Origin: GCA-2720975 sp964467985
GTDB lineage: Bacteria; Planctomycetota; UBA1135; GCA-002686595
Length of the DNA stretch: 64,000 nt
Assembly: GCA_964467985.1 (NCBI GenBank)
Contig: CAYXTP010000008.1
Location: 62,001-126,000, forward strand
Reading direction: 5' to 3'
The translations under genes and the position numbers were made by a program. Positions 8,535 to 17,538 of the stretch are shown here, one piece after another (position 1 is the first letter of the stretch; each line of letters starts with the position of its first letter). The notes below the pieces were generated by a model that searched no databases, was not told where the DNA came from, and saw only the letters and a program-made list of their open reading frames with translations.

Positions 8535-9924
8535 AACGCAAGGCGTCGATGGGGTTCAGGCGTGCAGCACGCCAGGCGGGGATGGTTGCAAAAATGAGCG
8601 TGCAGGCGATGGCCCCGAGCAGAATCAGGGCCACGCCGGTCGTTTCGATGACACTGGGGATGTGGTCGAAGAGGTAGATCGTGCGATCGAAGATCTGGAT
8701 ACCGAACGTGCTCGAAAGCCAGCGCTCGATGGCGTCGATGTTCAGTGCTCCGACGACTCCCAGCAGCGCTCCGACACTGGCACCCAAAAAGGCCTGCCAG
8801 CATCCGACCATCAAGAACAGGCTCATCACCCCGCGCGGGTGGGCACCTAGGGCGGTCAAGATCCCAATGTCGCGGCGCTTCTCTGTGACCATCATCGACA
8901 GGATGGCGAAGACGGTGAAGCCGGCTACGACCATGACCAAGGAGAGCATGATGCCCATCAGGGATTTCTCGTTCTCGATGGCCCCGAGCATGTTGCCCCG
9001 CAGGTCCTCCCAGGTGCGCACTTCACCCTTGAAGTAGTCACTGACGTCGTTGCCGGACAAGGCGTGCACGAAGCCGCTGTCCGCCAGGCTACGCCGCAAT
9101 GTGTCGACAGCGGCGACCTTGTCCCGTTCGTAGTCGTGCAGCTTGATCAGGACCTGGCTCCAGGCCGTCGATCGTCCGAGCATGTCTGCCAGGTCCCGGC
9201 GGTCAACGTAGACACGCTCCATGTCCATGTCGTTCTCGCCGCTGCGAAACGTGCCGGTGACAACGAACGTCCGGTTGCAGCCTTGCCCTTGAACGCTTCG
9301 CGTGGCCGGGTCGATGCCTAGGCTGAACAGCTCCACTTCATCTCCCGGCCGCAGATTCCACGAGGCCGCCAGTTGCGCGCCGAGCACGATACCCGCCTTG
9401 GGAGCGCCGTCGGGAGTGTAGAACGATGGGGGAGCGAAAGGCTCCTGCATGTCGGCCACGGGGGTGACTTGGAACGCGCTATCCGCGTCCGAGGGCTGCA
9501 TGTTCTCGTAGAGGTCGCTGGCCTCGTATTCATCAGGAATGTCGATGCCGACCAGGTGAATCAGCGACAGGTCCCCAAAAATCGGATGCCGGAGCAGCGC
9601 GTTCTTCTCGTCCGGCACCAGCATGCCGTACCAGGCCAGTTGCAAGGCCGCTCCGCTCACGTGAGGGTTCGCCCGAACGAGTTCCATCAGTTCGGTTTCG
9701 TTGGTCCTGGGCAGGGTGCGGTCGAGCAGTGGGTAGTCCTGGTTGGGCATGACGATTAGATCGCCAAGGTTTCCGCGCAGGTGATCGCGGCCCTCTTGCA
9801 AGAACCCGGACATGATCGAGAGAATCAAGATCAGTGCGGCTACCGCGACCGTGATGCCCACGGCGCCGATCCAGTTCGTCCGTCGGGCGCGCAGGTAGCG
9901 CAGGCTGAGGAACCAGCGGTACAT
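8527..9924 (-). CDS. LolC/LolE-like ABC transporter permease (FtsX domain)
   Basis: This 465-residue permease has the LolC/E layout. An N-terminal membrane helix comes first ('AVGITVAVAALILILSIMSGF', preceded by the classic 'WFLSLRYLRAR'). A large periplasmic MacB-PCD-like domain spans about residues 50-310, and three C-terminal helices form the FtsX domain (about 320-460), ending 'PAWRAARLNPIDALRFE'. The known role is release of outer-membrane lipoproteins from the inner membrane to LolA, together with LolD. Only one permease is present, so it may work as a homodimer (LolF-like). I chose the ATG at 9922-9924 because it begins exactly at the conserved N-terminus; it lies one base after the lysS stop. 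No LolA or LolB is visible in the window. Confidence 0.84.
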   Translation of the reverse strand: MYRWFLSLRYLRARRTNWIGAVGITVAVAALILILSIMSGFLQEGRDHLRGNLGDLIVMPNQDYPLLDRTLPRTNETELMELVRANPHVSGAALQLAWYGMLVPDEKNALLRHPIFGDLSLIHLVGIDIPDEYEASDLYENMQPSDADSAFQVTPVADMQEPFAPPSFYTPDGAPKAGIVLGAQLAASWNLRPGDEVELFSLGIDPATRSVQGQGCNRTFVVTGTFRSGENDMDMERVYVDRRDLADMLGRSTAWSQVLIKLHDYERDKVAAVDTLRRSLADSGFVHALSGNDVSDYFKGEVRTWEDLRGNMLGAIENEKSLMGIMLSLVMVVAGFTVFAILSMMVTEKRRDIGILTALGAHPRGVMSLFLMVGCWQAFLGASVGALLGVVGALNIDAIERWLSSTFGIQIFDRTIYLFDHIPSVIETTGVALILLGAIACTLIFATIPAWRAARLNPIDALRFE

Positions 9925-9925
9925 G

Positions 9926-11410
9926 CTACGCGTCGGACTCCTGCGCATCCGCCGACTGGCCCTCGTCGAGCTTGCGCATGGCCGGGAAGAGCAGCACGTC
10001 GCGAATGGAATCGCAGCCCGTGAGCAGCATCACCACCCGGTCGATTCCGATGCCCAACCCACCCGTGGGCGGCATGCCATATTCGAGGGCTTGTACGTAG
10101 TCGACATCCACCTGCCCGGGGGTCTCGGGATCCTTGGAGGCTACCTGCTCCGCGAACCGGCGCTCCTGTTCCACCGGGTCGTTGAGCTCGGTGAAGGCAT
10201 TGCCCAGTTCCATGCTGCCGATGAAGACCTCGAAGCGCTCCGCCAGGCGTGAATCGTCCGCGGAGGCTTTTGCCAGGGGGCAGATCGCGACGGGGTAGTC
10301 GGTGCAGAACACCGGGCCCACCAGATGCGGCTCGCACAACTCCTCGAACACATCGTTCATGAGCCTCCAGTAATCGCCCTGTTCTTCGATTCCCAGCCCC
10401 TTGGCGACGACGCGCACTGCGTCCTTGTCGTCGAACTCGGCGCCCACGTGCTGGGCAAAGAGGTCGGTGTAGCGCACTCGCTGGAAGGGGGCACGCAGGT
10501 CGTAGGCTTGGCCACGGAACTCGATCTCGGTCGTGCCGTTTACCGCCACGGCGGCGCGCTCAATCAACTGCTCTGTGACCTCCATCATGCGCTCGTAGTC
10601 GGCCTGAGCTTCGTACAACTCGAGCATGGTGAATTCAGGGTTGTGCCGAAAGCTGACGCCTTCATTGCGGAAGTTGCGCGAGAACTCAAATACCCGTTCG
10701 AGGCCGCCCACGATCAAGCGCTTGAGGTACAGCTCCGGCGCGATGCGCAAGTAGAGGTCGGCGTCCAGTTCGTTGTGATGCGTGACGAAGGGGCGCGCGG
10801 CGGCACCCCCTGAGATGGGGTGCAGGGTCGGGGTTTCAACCTCCAGGTAGCCTTCCTCTTCCAGATAGCTGCGCATGGCCGACAGGGTGCGACTGCGCTT
10901 GACGAAGACCTCCTGTACACCTTCCGATGCCCAAAGGTCCACGTAGCGCCGACGGTAGCGCGCTTCCTTGTCCGTCAGCCCGTGCCACTTCTCGGGCGGG
11001 GGCGCCACGGCCTTGGCCAGGATCTGAACCTCCTCGGCCCAGACGGTCGGTTCCCCCTTCTGGGTGAAGCCCAACTCCCCCCGAATGCCGACGAGGTCCC
11101 CGCCGTCGAGGTTCTTGCGCAGAGGCCACCATTGCGCCAGGCGTTGCTTCTGTAGTCCCACCTGCATGCGGCCCGTGCGGTCCAGCACCGGGGCAAAGAT
11201 GAGCTTTCCAAAATCACGCAATCCCATGAGGCGTCCAGCGACGGTGACCGATTGGCCGACGAGCTCACCGGGCTCCTCCTGGGTGCCAGCCTGTTCGCGC
11301 AAATCCGCGATCGGCGTGGCCTGAACGCCCCGGCTGGGATAGGGGTCAATACCCTGCTCGCGCAGGGCGGCCAGCTTGGCCACGCGGTCGGGATGGGAGA
11401 GGTCAGTCAT
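9926..11410 (-). CDS. lysS: lysyl-tRNA synthetase, class II
   Basis: LysS charges tRNA-Lys. The 494-residue protein starts at the ATG at 11408-11410 (MTDLSHPDRVAKLAALREQG). It has an N-terminal OB anticodon-binding domain (about 60-145, 'VTVAGRLMGLRDFGKLIFA'), class II motif 2 'FRNEGVSFRHNPEFTMLELY' near residue 265, and motif 3 'GGLGIGIDRVVMLLTG' near 460. Length and motifs are normal for bacterial LysS. The gene lies downstream of tRNA-Ala, separated by a clear terminator, so it must have its own promoter in the short 11411-11491 gap. It is followed one base after its stop by the Lol-type permease. Linkage of lysS to a lipoprotein-release ABC transporter occurs in other bacteria too. Confidence 0.94.
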   Translation of the reverse strand: MTDLSHPDRVAKLAALREQGIDPYPSRGVQATPIADLREQAGTQEEPGELVGQSVTVAGRLMGLRDFGKLIFAPVLDRTGRMQVGLQKQRLAQWWPLRKNLDGGDLVGIRGELGFTQKGEPTVWAEEVQILAKAVAPPPEKWHGLTDKEARYRRRYVDLWASEGVQEVFVKRSRTLSAMRSYLEEEGYLEVETPTLHPISGGAAARPFVTHHNELDADLYLRIAPELYLKRLIVGGLERVFEFSRNFRNEGVSFRHNPEFTMLELYEAQADYERMMEVTEQLIERAAVAVNGTTEIEFRGQAYDLRAPFQRVRYTDLFAQHVGAEFDDKDAVRVVAKGLGIEEQGDYWRLMNDVFEELCEPHLVGPVFCTDYPVAICPLAKASADDSRLAERFEVFIGSMELGNAFTELNDPVEQERRFAEQVASKDPETPGQVDVDYVQALEYGMPPTGGLGIGIDRVVMLLTGCDSIRDVLLFPAMRKLDEGQSADAQESDA

Positions 11411-11491
11411 GGCGGGAAAAAGCCGGCTCGTGAGGCTAACGATTGCGGGGCCCGGTCTCCAGACGGAGACGGAGGAGAGAGCGTGGCGTGA

Positions 11492-11533
11492 ACAAAAAGA
11501 AACCGGCCGACGCGGAAACCCGCGCCGGCCGGT
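11492..11533 (-). terminator. Rho-independent terminator after tRNA-Ala
   Basis: On the minus strand, just past the tRNA 3' end, a 14-bp stem (arms 11533-11520 and 11515-11502, one G-U pair) encloses a 4-nt loop. It is followed at once by a T-rich run (11501-11492, TTCTTTTTGT). This is a textbook intrinsic terminator for the tRNA transcript and separates it from lysS. Confidence 0.88.
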
Positions 11534-11536
11534 GGG

Positions 11537-11612
<76 letters not shown>

Positions 11613-11816
11613 GTGTCTTGCACGGTCAGGTTGTCTACTGCCCACCTGACGGGCCGATCGGGGCGCCAAGATGGCGCGCGCCGGCCTCTGCGTCAACGAC
11701 CCGCCAGCCAATTCCTTGTAGACTCTGCGCCCCTGAAGGGGGTCAGGAGGCCTCCTTTTCGTTTGTGGGAGCCAAGTCCAGCTGCTCTCACCCACCGCAC
11801 TTCTCGGAGCCCAGTC

Positions 11817-14420
11817 TTGTCTCAGTCTTACGATCCGGCAGCCATCGAGTCCAAGTGGCAAGCCCTCTGGGAGGAGAGCCGCCCCTTCCGCGCACTGTCC
11901 CCGGGAGATGAGGGATTCCTTCCCGAGCAGCGCAAGTACTACGTGCTGGACATGTTCCCCTACCCCTCCGGGGCCGGCCTGCACGTGGGCCACCCCATGG
12001 GCTACATCGGCAGCGATATTGTTGCGCGAAAGAAGCGCATGCAGGGCTTCAATGTTCTGCACCCGATGGGCTTTGACGCTTTCGGGCTGCCCGCGGAACA
12101 GTACGCCATTCAAACGGGCAAGCACCCGGCGGAGACCACGGGCGAGAACATCGCCAACTACCGCAGGCAGTTGAAGATGATCGGGCTGTCGTACGACTGG
12201 TCGCGCTGTTTTTCTACCAGCACTCCCGACTACTATCGCTGGACACAGTGGATCTTCACGCGGCTGTACGACCGGGGCCTTGCGTACCAGGCCGAAGTCC
12301 CTGTCTGGTGGTGTGACGCGCTCAAGACCGTGCTCTCCAACGAAGAGGTGATTGATGGGCGCAGTGAGCGTGGTGATCACCCATGCGAACGGCGCCCCTT
12401 GCGGCAGTGGATGCTGAAGATTACCGAGTACGCCGACCGCTTGATCGATGACTTGGATGAGGTGGATTGGCCTTCCTCCGTCAAGACCATGCAGCGCGAG
12501 TGGATTGGCCGATCAGAGGGGGCGGAAATCCGTTTCCCGGTTCTGGGCAAAGACGTACAGCTGGAAGTGTTTACGACACGCCCCGACACTCTGTTCGGTG
12601 CGACCTTCATGGTCGTGTCCCCCGAACACCCCATGCTGGATCGCCTGACGGGTGAGGATGAGCGCGCCAGCGTAGAAGCCTATCGGCGTGAAGCCAGCTC
12701 CAAGTCCGAGCTGCAACGCATGGAGCTGAGCAAGGACAAGACGGGGGTGTTCACGGGCTCCTGGGCTCTCAACCCTGTCATGGATCCCGCGGATCCCGAG
12801 GCCCGTATTCCGATCTGGGTCGCCGACTACGTGCTCATGGGTTACGGCTCGGGGGCCATTATGTGTGTCCCCGGGCACGACAAGCGGGACCACGAATTTG
12901 CCACGGCCTTCGGCTTGACCATCCGACAGGTCGTGCGGTCCGAACAGGAGAGCGATGCGGCGCCAGCCATTGAAGATGAGTGCTACGTCGGCTTGGGCAT
13001 CAGTGTCCATTCACCCCTGTGGGACGATCTACCCACCGAGCAAGCCAAGGAAAAGGCCCTGGCGCTCGTCACGGAGCGTGGGGTGGGGCAGGCCAAGGTC
13101 AACTACCGCCTGCGCGACTGGCTCTTCTCCCGCCAGCGTTACTGGGGCGAGCCCTTCCCGGTCTTGCACGGTTCGGACGGCACCCATCAGCGCGTGCGTG
13201 ACGAGGACCTGCCTGTGGAGTTGCCGCCGATGGACGATTTCGCGCCTCCTGCTGACGGCTCACCGCCGCTCTCGAAGGCTACCGAGTGGGTGCAGGTGAC
13301 GGATCCCAAGAGCGGTGAGATCTACTTGCGCGATACAGACACCATGCCTGGCTGGGCGGGCTCCTGCTGGTATTACCTGCGCTTCATGGACGCCCATAAC
13401 AGCGACGTCTTTGCCTCCCAAGAAGCCGTGCAGTACTGGAACAACGTCGACCTGTACATCGGTGGCACGGAGCACGCCGTGTTGCACTTGCTGTATGCCC
13501 GGTTCTGGCACAAGGTACTCTACGATGAAGGGCTCGTGCCCACCAAGGAGCCGTTCCAGCAGCTGTTCAACCAGGGCATGGTCCAGGCTTTTGCGTACAA
13601 GGATTCCACCGGCCGCCTGGTCAGCGCGGACGAAGTCACGGTCGAGGGGCAGACGGGACGTCACACTCTGAGCGGTGAAGCGCTCGAACAGGTCGTCGCC
13701 AAGATGTCCAAGTCCCTGAAGAATGTGGTCAATCCTGACGATGTCTGCCGGGAGCATGGAGTGGACACATTCCGTTTGTACGAAATGTTCATGGGGCCGC
13801 TGGCGGATTCCAAGCCTTGGAATCCGCGTGATGTGCCCGGCTCACGGCGTTTCCTCGATCGTCTTTGGCGGCTGTATGTGGACCCCGATGGAGAGCAACC
13901 GATACGCCCGCAGCTCCTGCAGAACACCGCCGACGGGGCAGAACTCACGGGGGGCGCGCTGGAACTCGAACGCGGCTTTCACCGTTGTCTGGCGCGCGTC
14001 GAGGACTCATTCAAGCAATTCAACTTCAACACCGCCGTGGCCGCGTTCATGGAGTTCATGAATCTGGCGACCAAACACATGGGTGCGTTGACCCGTAGCC
14101 AGGCCGAGCGCCTGGTCTGTGCGTTGGCGCCCTTTGCGCCGCACGTCGCTGAGGAATTGTGGGATCGTCTGGGGCACGCGGGTGGCGTCACCCGGGCCCC
14201 TTGGCCCAGGGTCGATGAACGCTTCCTGGAGGTCGACGGTTTTGAGTTGGTCGTGCAAGTAAATGGCAAAGTACGCGGTCGGGCTCAGGCTTCGAAGGAA
14301 TCCGGAAAACAGGAACTCGAGGATCTGGCAGCCGCAACGGTGGCCGAACACCTGGACGGGAAGGAGCGCCTGAAGACAATCGTCGTTCCCGGACGCCTGG
14401 TGAATTTTGTGGTGCGTTGA
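11817..14420 (+). CDS. leuS: leucyl-tRNA synthetase
   Basis: LeuS charges tRNA-Leu and edits mischarged products. The protein is about 867 residues, close to the usual bacterial length. It has the HIGH-type motif in 'PYPSGAGLHVGHPMGY', the CP1 editing domain with the threonine-rich 'FTTRPDTLFGATFMV', 'GSCWYYLRFMDAHN', and KMSKS in 'AKMSKSLKNVVNPDDV' near residue 625. The C-terminal 'VQVNGKVRGR' domain is intact. The conserved N-terminus (SQSYDPAAIESKWQALWEE) begins right after a TTG at 11817 with a GGAG a few bases upstream, and no ATG or GTG fits better, so a TTG start is likely. Any longer upstream frame would run into the tRNA region and carries no domain. Confidence 0.93.
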   Translation: MSQSYDPAAIESKWQALWEESRPFRALSPGDEGFLPEQRKYYVLDMFPYPSGAGLHVGHPMGYIGSDIVARKKRMQGFNVLHPMGFDAFGLPAEQYAIQTGKHPAETTGENIANYRRQLKMIGLSYDWSRCFSTSTPDYYRWTQWIFTRLYDRGLAYQAEVPVWWCDALKTVLSNEEVIDGRSERGDHPCERRPLRQWMLKITEYADRLIDDLDEVDWPSSVKTMQREWIGRSEGAEIRFPVLGKDVQLEVFTTRPDTLFGATFMVVSPEHPMLDRLTGEDERASVEAYRREASSKSELQRMELSKDKTGVFTGSWALNPVMDPADPEARIPIWVADYVLMGYGSGAIMCVPGHDKRDHEFATAFGLTIRQVVRSEQESDAAPAIEDECYVGLGISVHSPLWDDLPTEQAKEKALALVTERGVGQAKVNYRLRDWLFSRQRYWGEPFPVLHGSDGTHQRVRDEDLPVELPPMDDFAPPADGSPPLSKATEWVQVTDPKSGEIYLRDTDTMPGWAGSCWYYLRFMDAHNSDVFASQEAVQYWNNVDLYIGGTEHAVLHLLYARFWHKVLYDEGLVPTKEPFQQLFNQGMVQAFAYKDSTGRLVSADEVTVEGQTGRHTLSGEALEQVVAKMSKSLKNVVNPDDVCREHGVDTFRLYEMFMGPLADSKPWNPRDVPGSRRFLDRLWRLYVDPDGEQPIRPQLLQNTADGAELTGGALELERGFHRCLARVEDSFKQFNFNTAVAAFMEFMNLATKHMGALTRSQAERLVCALAPFAPHVAEELWDRLGHAGGVTRAPWPRVDERFLEVDGFELVVQVNGKVRGRAQASKESGKQELEDLAAATVAEHLDGKERLKTIVVPGRLVNFVVR

Positions 14421-14544
14421 ATGGTCGCGAGCAGTTGCTAGTTTTGATGGCCCCTCGTCACGGCGAGTTGGCTGCGCAGCCCAGCCGCGTTCGCGATCCG
14501 TGGCTGCTTTCCCCTCTCTGTGAGTCTCCGTCTACCTGAATCCT

Positions 14545-15927
14545 ATGGCTCTTCTGCAATCCGACCACGCGCTCGACCTACTGCGCGCCATTGTCGATCG
14601 AAGCCCGGCCGATCAGACTGAGGTCAGCCTCGAGTCCGTTGAGGACCGCTTCTTGCGCTTCGCCAGTCAGGGGCCTACTCAGAATGCCGATCGGGAGCGG
14701 CACCAGCTTTCCATCCGAGTGCGGCTCGGTGCCGACGACGAGCGCGGCGCGTTCGGTGGCTGGCGTGAGGCCCGTGCGACTTGCGGCACCCTTGATGATG
14801 AAGCCGTCCAGGGCACCTTGGAGCGGGCCCTCGAGTTGGCTGAAATGTCGGACAGCAACCAGGCCTTGGTACCCATGGAAGGCTATTCCCAGGCACAAGA
14901 GAGCGCTGCTCAGCGCCCGACCATGGACCACACATTGCGGGACAAGTCGGCTTGGGTGGGACTCGCGCTTGAGGGCTGTGAGGCGCAAGGACTGGAGGCC
15001 GCTGGTTTGGCACAGACCACAGCACAGAGTCGCACGCTTGTGAATTCGGCGGGTCGATCCGTGCATGGCGCTCGCAGCCGCGCCGCCTTCTCCCTGACGG
15101 CCTCTGCGCCCGGCGGTGAGGGCGGGTCGGGCTTCGCGGAGACGATCGTGTCCAACGCGGAGATGCTCGACGCGCAACGCACGGTGGACCGCGCCGTGGC
15201 CAAGGCTTGCATGAATCGCAATCCAGAGGGCATCGAACCCGGCACCTACACCGTGGTGCTGGAGCCGGCGGCAGTCAGCGCATTGATCTTGTTCGCGGAG
15301 AATCACGGCTTCGGGGCCAGAGAATTCAAGGAGCAGTCCTCCTTCCTGTGCGGAAGAGTGGGGGAGCGCCTCTTTCCGGACAGCCTGCACGTGTTCGATG
15401 ACCCCCTGAACGATGTGTACCCGGGGCTGCCCTTTGACGGGGAGGGCACGCCCAAGACTCGCAAGGATCTACTCGTGGGCGGTGCCCTGTGTGACCCGGT
15501 GACCGATGCGCGCTTGGCGCGCGAAATGAACTTGCCGAATACGGCCCACGCCCGGCCGCAACCCTGCGCGGCCGGCCCCTCAACGACCAACCTGGTCGTC
15601 GCCCCAGGGCACTCATCGCTATCGGAGTTGATCGCCGGTGTTCCAGACGGTTTGCTTGTCAGTCAGTTCCACTACACCAACATGATCGAGCCGCGTGATC
15701 TGACCCTGACCGGGATGACGCGCAATGGCACCTTCCGAATCGAAGGTGGACAGGTCGGCGCCGCAGCCAAGAACCTGCGCTTCACAATGAGCTTGGTGGA
15801 TGCACTGCAGAACGTTTCGGGCGTAGGCAGTTCACTAGAGGTTGCGGGAGCCCTCTTTGACGGCGAGGTCATCTGTCCCGCCCTACGCATCGACAACTTC
15901 CGTTTTACTTCCGCCACGGATTTCTAG
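14545..15927 (+). CDS. pmbA: TldE/PmbA-type subunit of the TldD/E metalloprotease
   Basis: The 460-residue protein belongs to the PmbA/TldD family. Its length and the C-terminal domain ('LVVAPGHSSLSELIAGVPDGLLVSQ', 'MTRNGTFRIEGGQVGAAAKNLRFTMSLVDAL') fit TldE. It lacks the HExxxH metal site found in the next gene, as expected for the non-catalytic partner. TldD/TldE heterodimers cleave unfolded or leader peptides, for example in microcin maturation and CcdA turnover. The start is the ATG at 14545. The tldD partner begins two bases after this stop, so the pair is certainly co-expressed. In other bacteria the substrate is usually unknown, and nothing here identifies it. Confidence 0.86.
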   Translation: MALLQSDHALDLLRAIVDRSPADQTEVSLESVEDRFLRFASQGPTQNADRERHQLSIRVRLGADDERGAFGGWREARATCGTLDDEAVQGTLERALELAEMSDSNQALVPMEGYSQAQESAAQRPTMDHTLRDKSAWVGLALEGCEAQGLEAAGLAQTTAQSRTLVNSAGRSVHGARSRAAFSLTASAPGGEGGSGFAETIVSNAEMLDAQRTVDRAVAKACMNRNPEGIEPGTYTVVLEPAAVSALILFAENHGFGAREFKEQSSFLCGRVGERLFPDSLHVFDDPLNDVYPGLPFDGEGTPKTRKDLLVGGALCDPVTDARLAREMNLPNTAHARPQPCAAGPSTTNLVVAPGHSSLSELIAGVPDGLLVSQFHYTNMIEPRDLTLTGMTRNGTFRIEGGQVGAAAKNLRFTMSLVDALQNVSGVGSSLEVAGALFDGEVICPALRIDNFRFTSATDF

Positions 15928-15929
15928 AC

Positions 15930-17381
15930 ATGCTCGACCAAGCTCATCAAGCCGTATCCGAAGCCTTGAAGGCCGGCGCGGACTACGCAGACGCACGCGT
16001 CAACCGCCTATGCCAAGAGCGCTATATCGTGCGCAATGGTGCCCTGGAAGAAGCCGATGCGCCTGAAGATTTTGGCCTGGGCGTGCGTGTCATGAAGGAC
16101 GGCGCGTGGGGATTCGCTGCTGCGCCGTGCGGGCCAAAGGAAGTGGGTGCGGTGGCGCCCGGGCTCGTGCGCCGGGCGGTCAAGGCGGCACGCGACGTGG
16201 CACCCCTGCGCCGTGAGCCCCTGCGTCTGGCTGCTGAGGATGGGCACGTGGGGGAGTACGTGACCCCCGTCGATCAGGATCCCTTCGCGGTGGGCTTGAA
16301 GACCAAACTCGACCTCCTGCGTAGCGCATCGGATTCCATGGCCGGTCATGACGACACTGTCGCCCGCACGGCGACCCTATCCCTGCGCAGAGAAGAGCAG
16401 TGGCAAGCATCGAGTGAAGGAGCTGCGCTGCACCAGGTGCTCGTGCGTTCTGGAGCGGGCATGAGTTGTGTCTCGGCCGCCAACGGAACCGTTGAGAGGC
16501 GCAGCTATCCTGCGTCCTTTGGCGGCAACTACCGCAGCGCGGGTTGGGAGTTTGTGGACGCCATGGATTTGTGCAGCCACGGGGAACGGCTGCGGGATGA
16601 GAGCGTTGCCCTATGCCATGCGCCCCTGTGCCCCGAGGGAGATCGCACCCTCATTCTGGGCGGCAGCCAACTCATGTTGCAGATTCATGAGTCCGTGGGG
16701 CACCCCAATGAACTCGACCGAGTCCATGGACACGAGGTGGATCTGGCCGGGCGATCGTTTGCCACCACCGATAAATTGGGGAGTTACTCCTATGGATCGG
16801 AGCACGTCAACTTGGTTGCTGATTCGACCGTTCCCGGCGGGTTGGACACTCGCGGCTACGACGACGAGTGCGTCGCCTCGGGGCGCTGGCATGTCGTTCA
16901 GGATGGAACCTTTGTCGGCTATCACACGAGCCGCGAATGGGCCCACACCATCGATGAGGCACGCTCGCGTGGGACCTCGCGCGCGGAGGGCTGGTACAAC
17001 CCGCCCATCATTCGAATGACCAATCTGTCCTTGGAGCCGGGGACCTGGTCCTTCGACGACCTGGTCGCCGACACCGAAGATGGGGCCATCTTCGCCGACA
17101 CGGTGCGCACCTGGTCGATTGATCAGCGTCGCCTGAATTTTCAATTCACAACGGAAATCGGGTGGGAAATTCAGGACGGTCGCCTGGGTAAGTTGGTGCG
17201 CCGGCCTACATACCAAGGTCGCAGCCCGGATTTCTGGCGCAGCTGCGATGCCGTTTGCGATGAGCGTCACTGGGTCCTTTGGGGCGTGCCGAACTGTGGA
17301 AAGGGCAACCCGATGCAGGTGGCTGAGATGAGCCACGGGGCCGCTCCGGCTCGCTTCCGGGGCGTGCACTTCCTGAATTAA
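15930..17381 (+). CDS. tldD: TldD metalloprotease catalytic subunit
   Basis: The 483-residue partner of the preceding gene carries the zinc-binding HExxxH motif in 'LMLQIHESVGHPNELDR' near residue 255. Other family segments are 'GRSFATTDKLGSYSYGSEHVN', 'DDECVASGRWHVVQDGTFVGY' and 'TRGYDDE'. The C-terminus ends 'VPNCGKGNPMQVAEMSHGAAPARF', a typical TldD ending with the cysteine-containing GKG-NPMQ motif. It is the active subunit that degrades unstructured peptides threaded into the TldD/E dimer. Start codon ATG at 15930, two bases after the TldE stop. It sits at the end of the leuS-tldE-tldD stretch; gaps of 124 bases before tldE and 157 bases after tldD suggest a two-gene operon. Confidence 0.9.
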   Translation: MLDQAHQAVSEALKAGADYADARVNRLCQERYIVRNGALEEADAPEDFGLGVRVMKDGAWGFAAAPCGPKEVGAVAPGLVRRAVKAARDVAPLRREPLRLAAEDGHVGEYVTPVDQDPFAVGLKTKLDLLRSASDSMAGHDDTVARTATLSLRREEQWQASSEGAALHQVLVRSGAGMSCVSAANGTVERRSYPASFGGNYRSAGWEFVDAMDLCSHGERLRDESVALCHAPLCPEGDRTLILGGSQLMLQIHESVGHPNELDRVHGHEVDLAGRSFATTDKLGSYSYGSEHVNLVADSTVPGGLDTRGYDDECVASGRWHVVQDGTFVGYHTSREWAHTIDEARSRGTSRAEGWYNPPIIRMTNLSLEPGTWSFDDLVADTEDGAIFADTVRTWSIDQRRLNFQFTTEIGWEIQDGRLGKLVRRPTYQGRSPDFWRSCDAVCDERHWVLWGVPNCGKGNPMQVAEMSHGAAPARFRGVHFLN

Positions 17382-17538
17382 TTTCCGAGTGCACACCCCG
17401 GTCTAGTCGCCCGGAGGTGCCAGAAGGCGCCTCTGCCTGTCGCCAGGGCGGTCCCGATTTGGGCTTGCGTTTGTCATTGCCGATTCAGGGACACGCCCGT
17501 AGCATTATCTGCCTCTCCATTCACGATTGGCGCATGGC

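Noticed and set aside
17414..17433. 8-bp hairpin after tldD (GAGGTGCC-AGAA-GGCGCCTC)
   Set aside because: There is no T-tract after it, so I do not call it a terminator.
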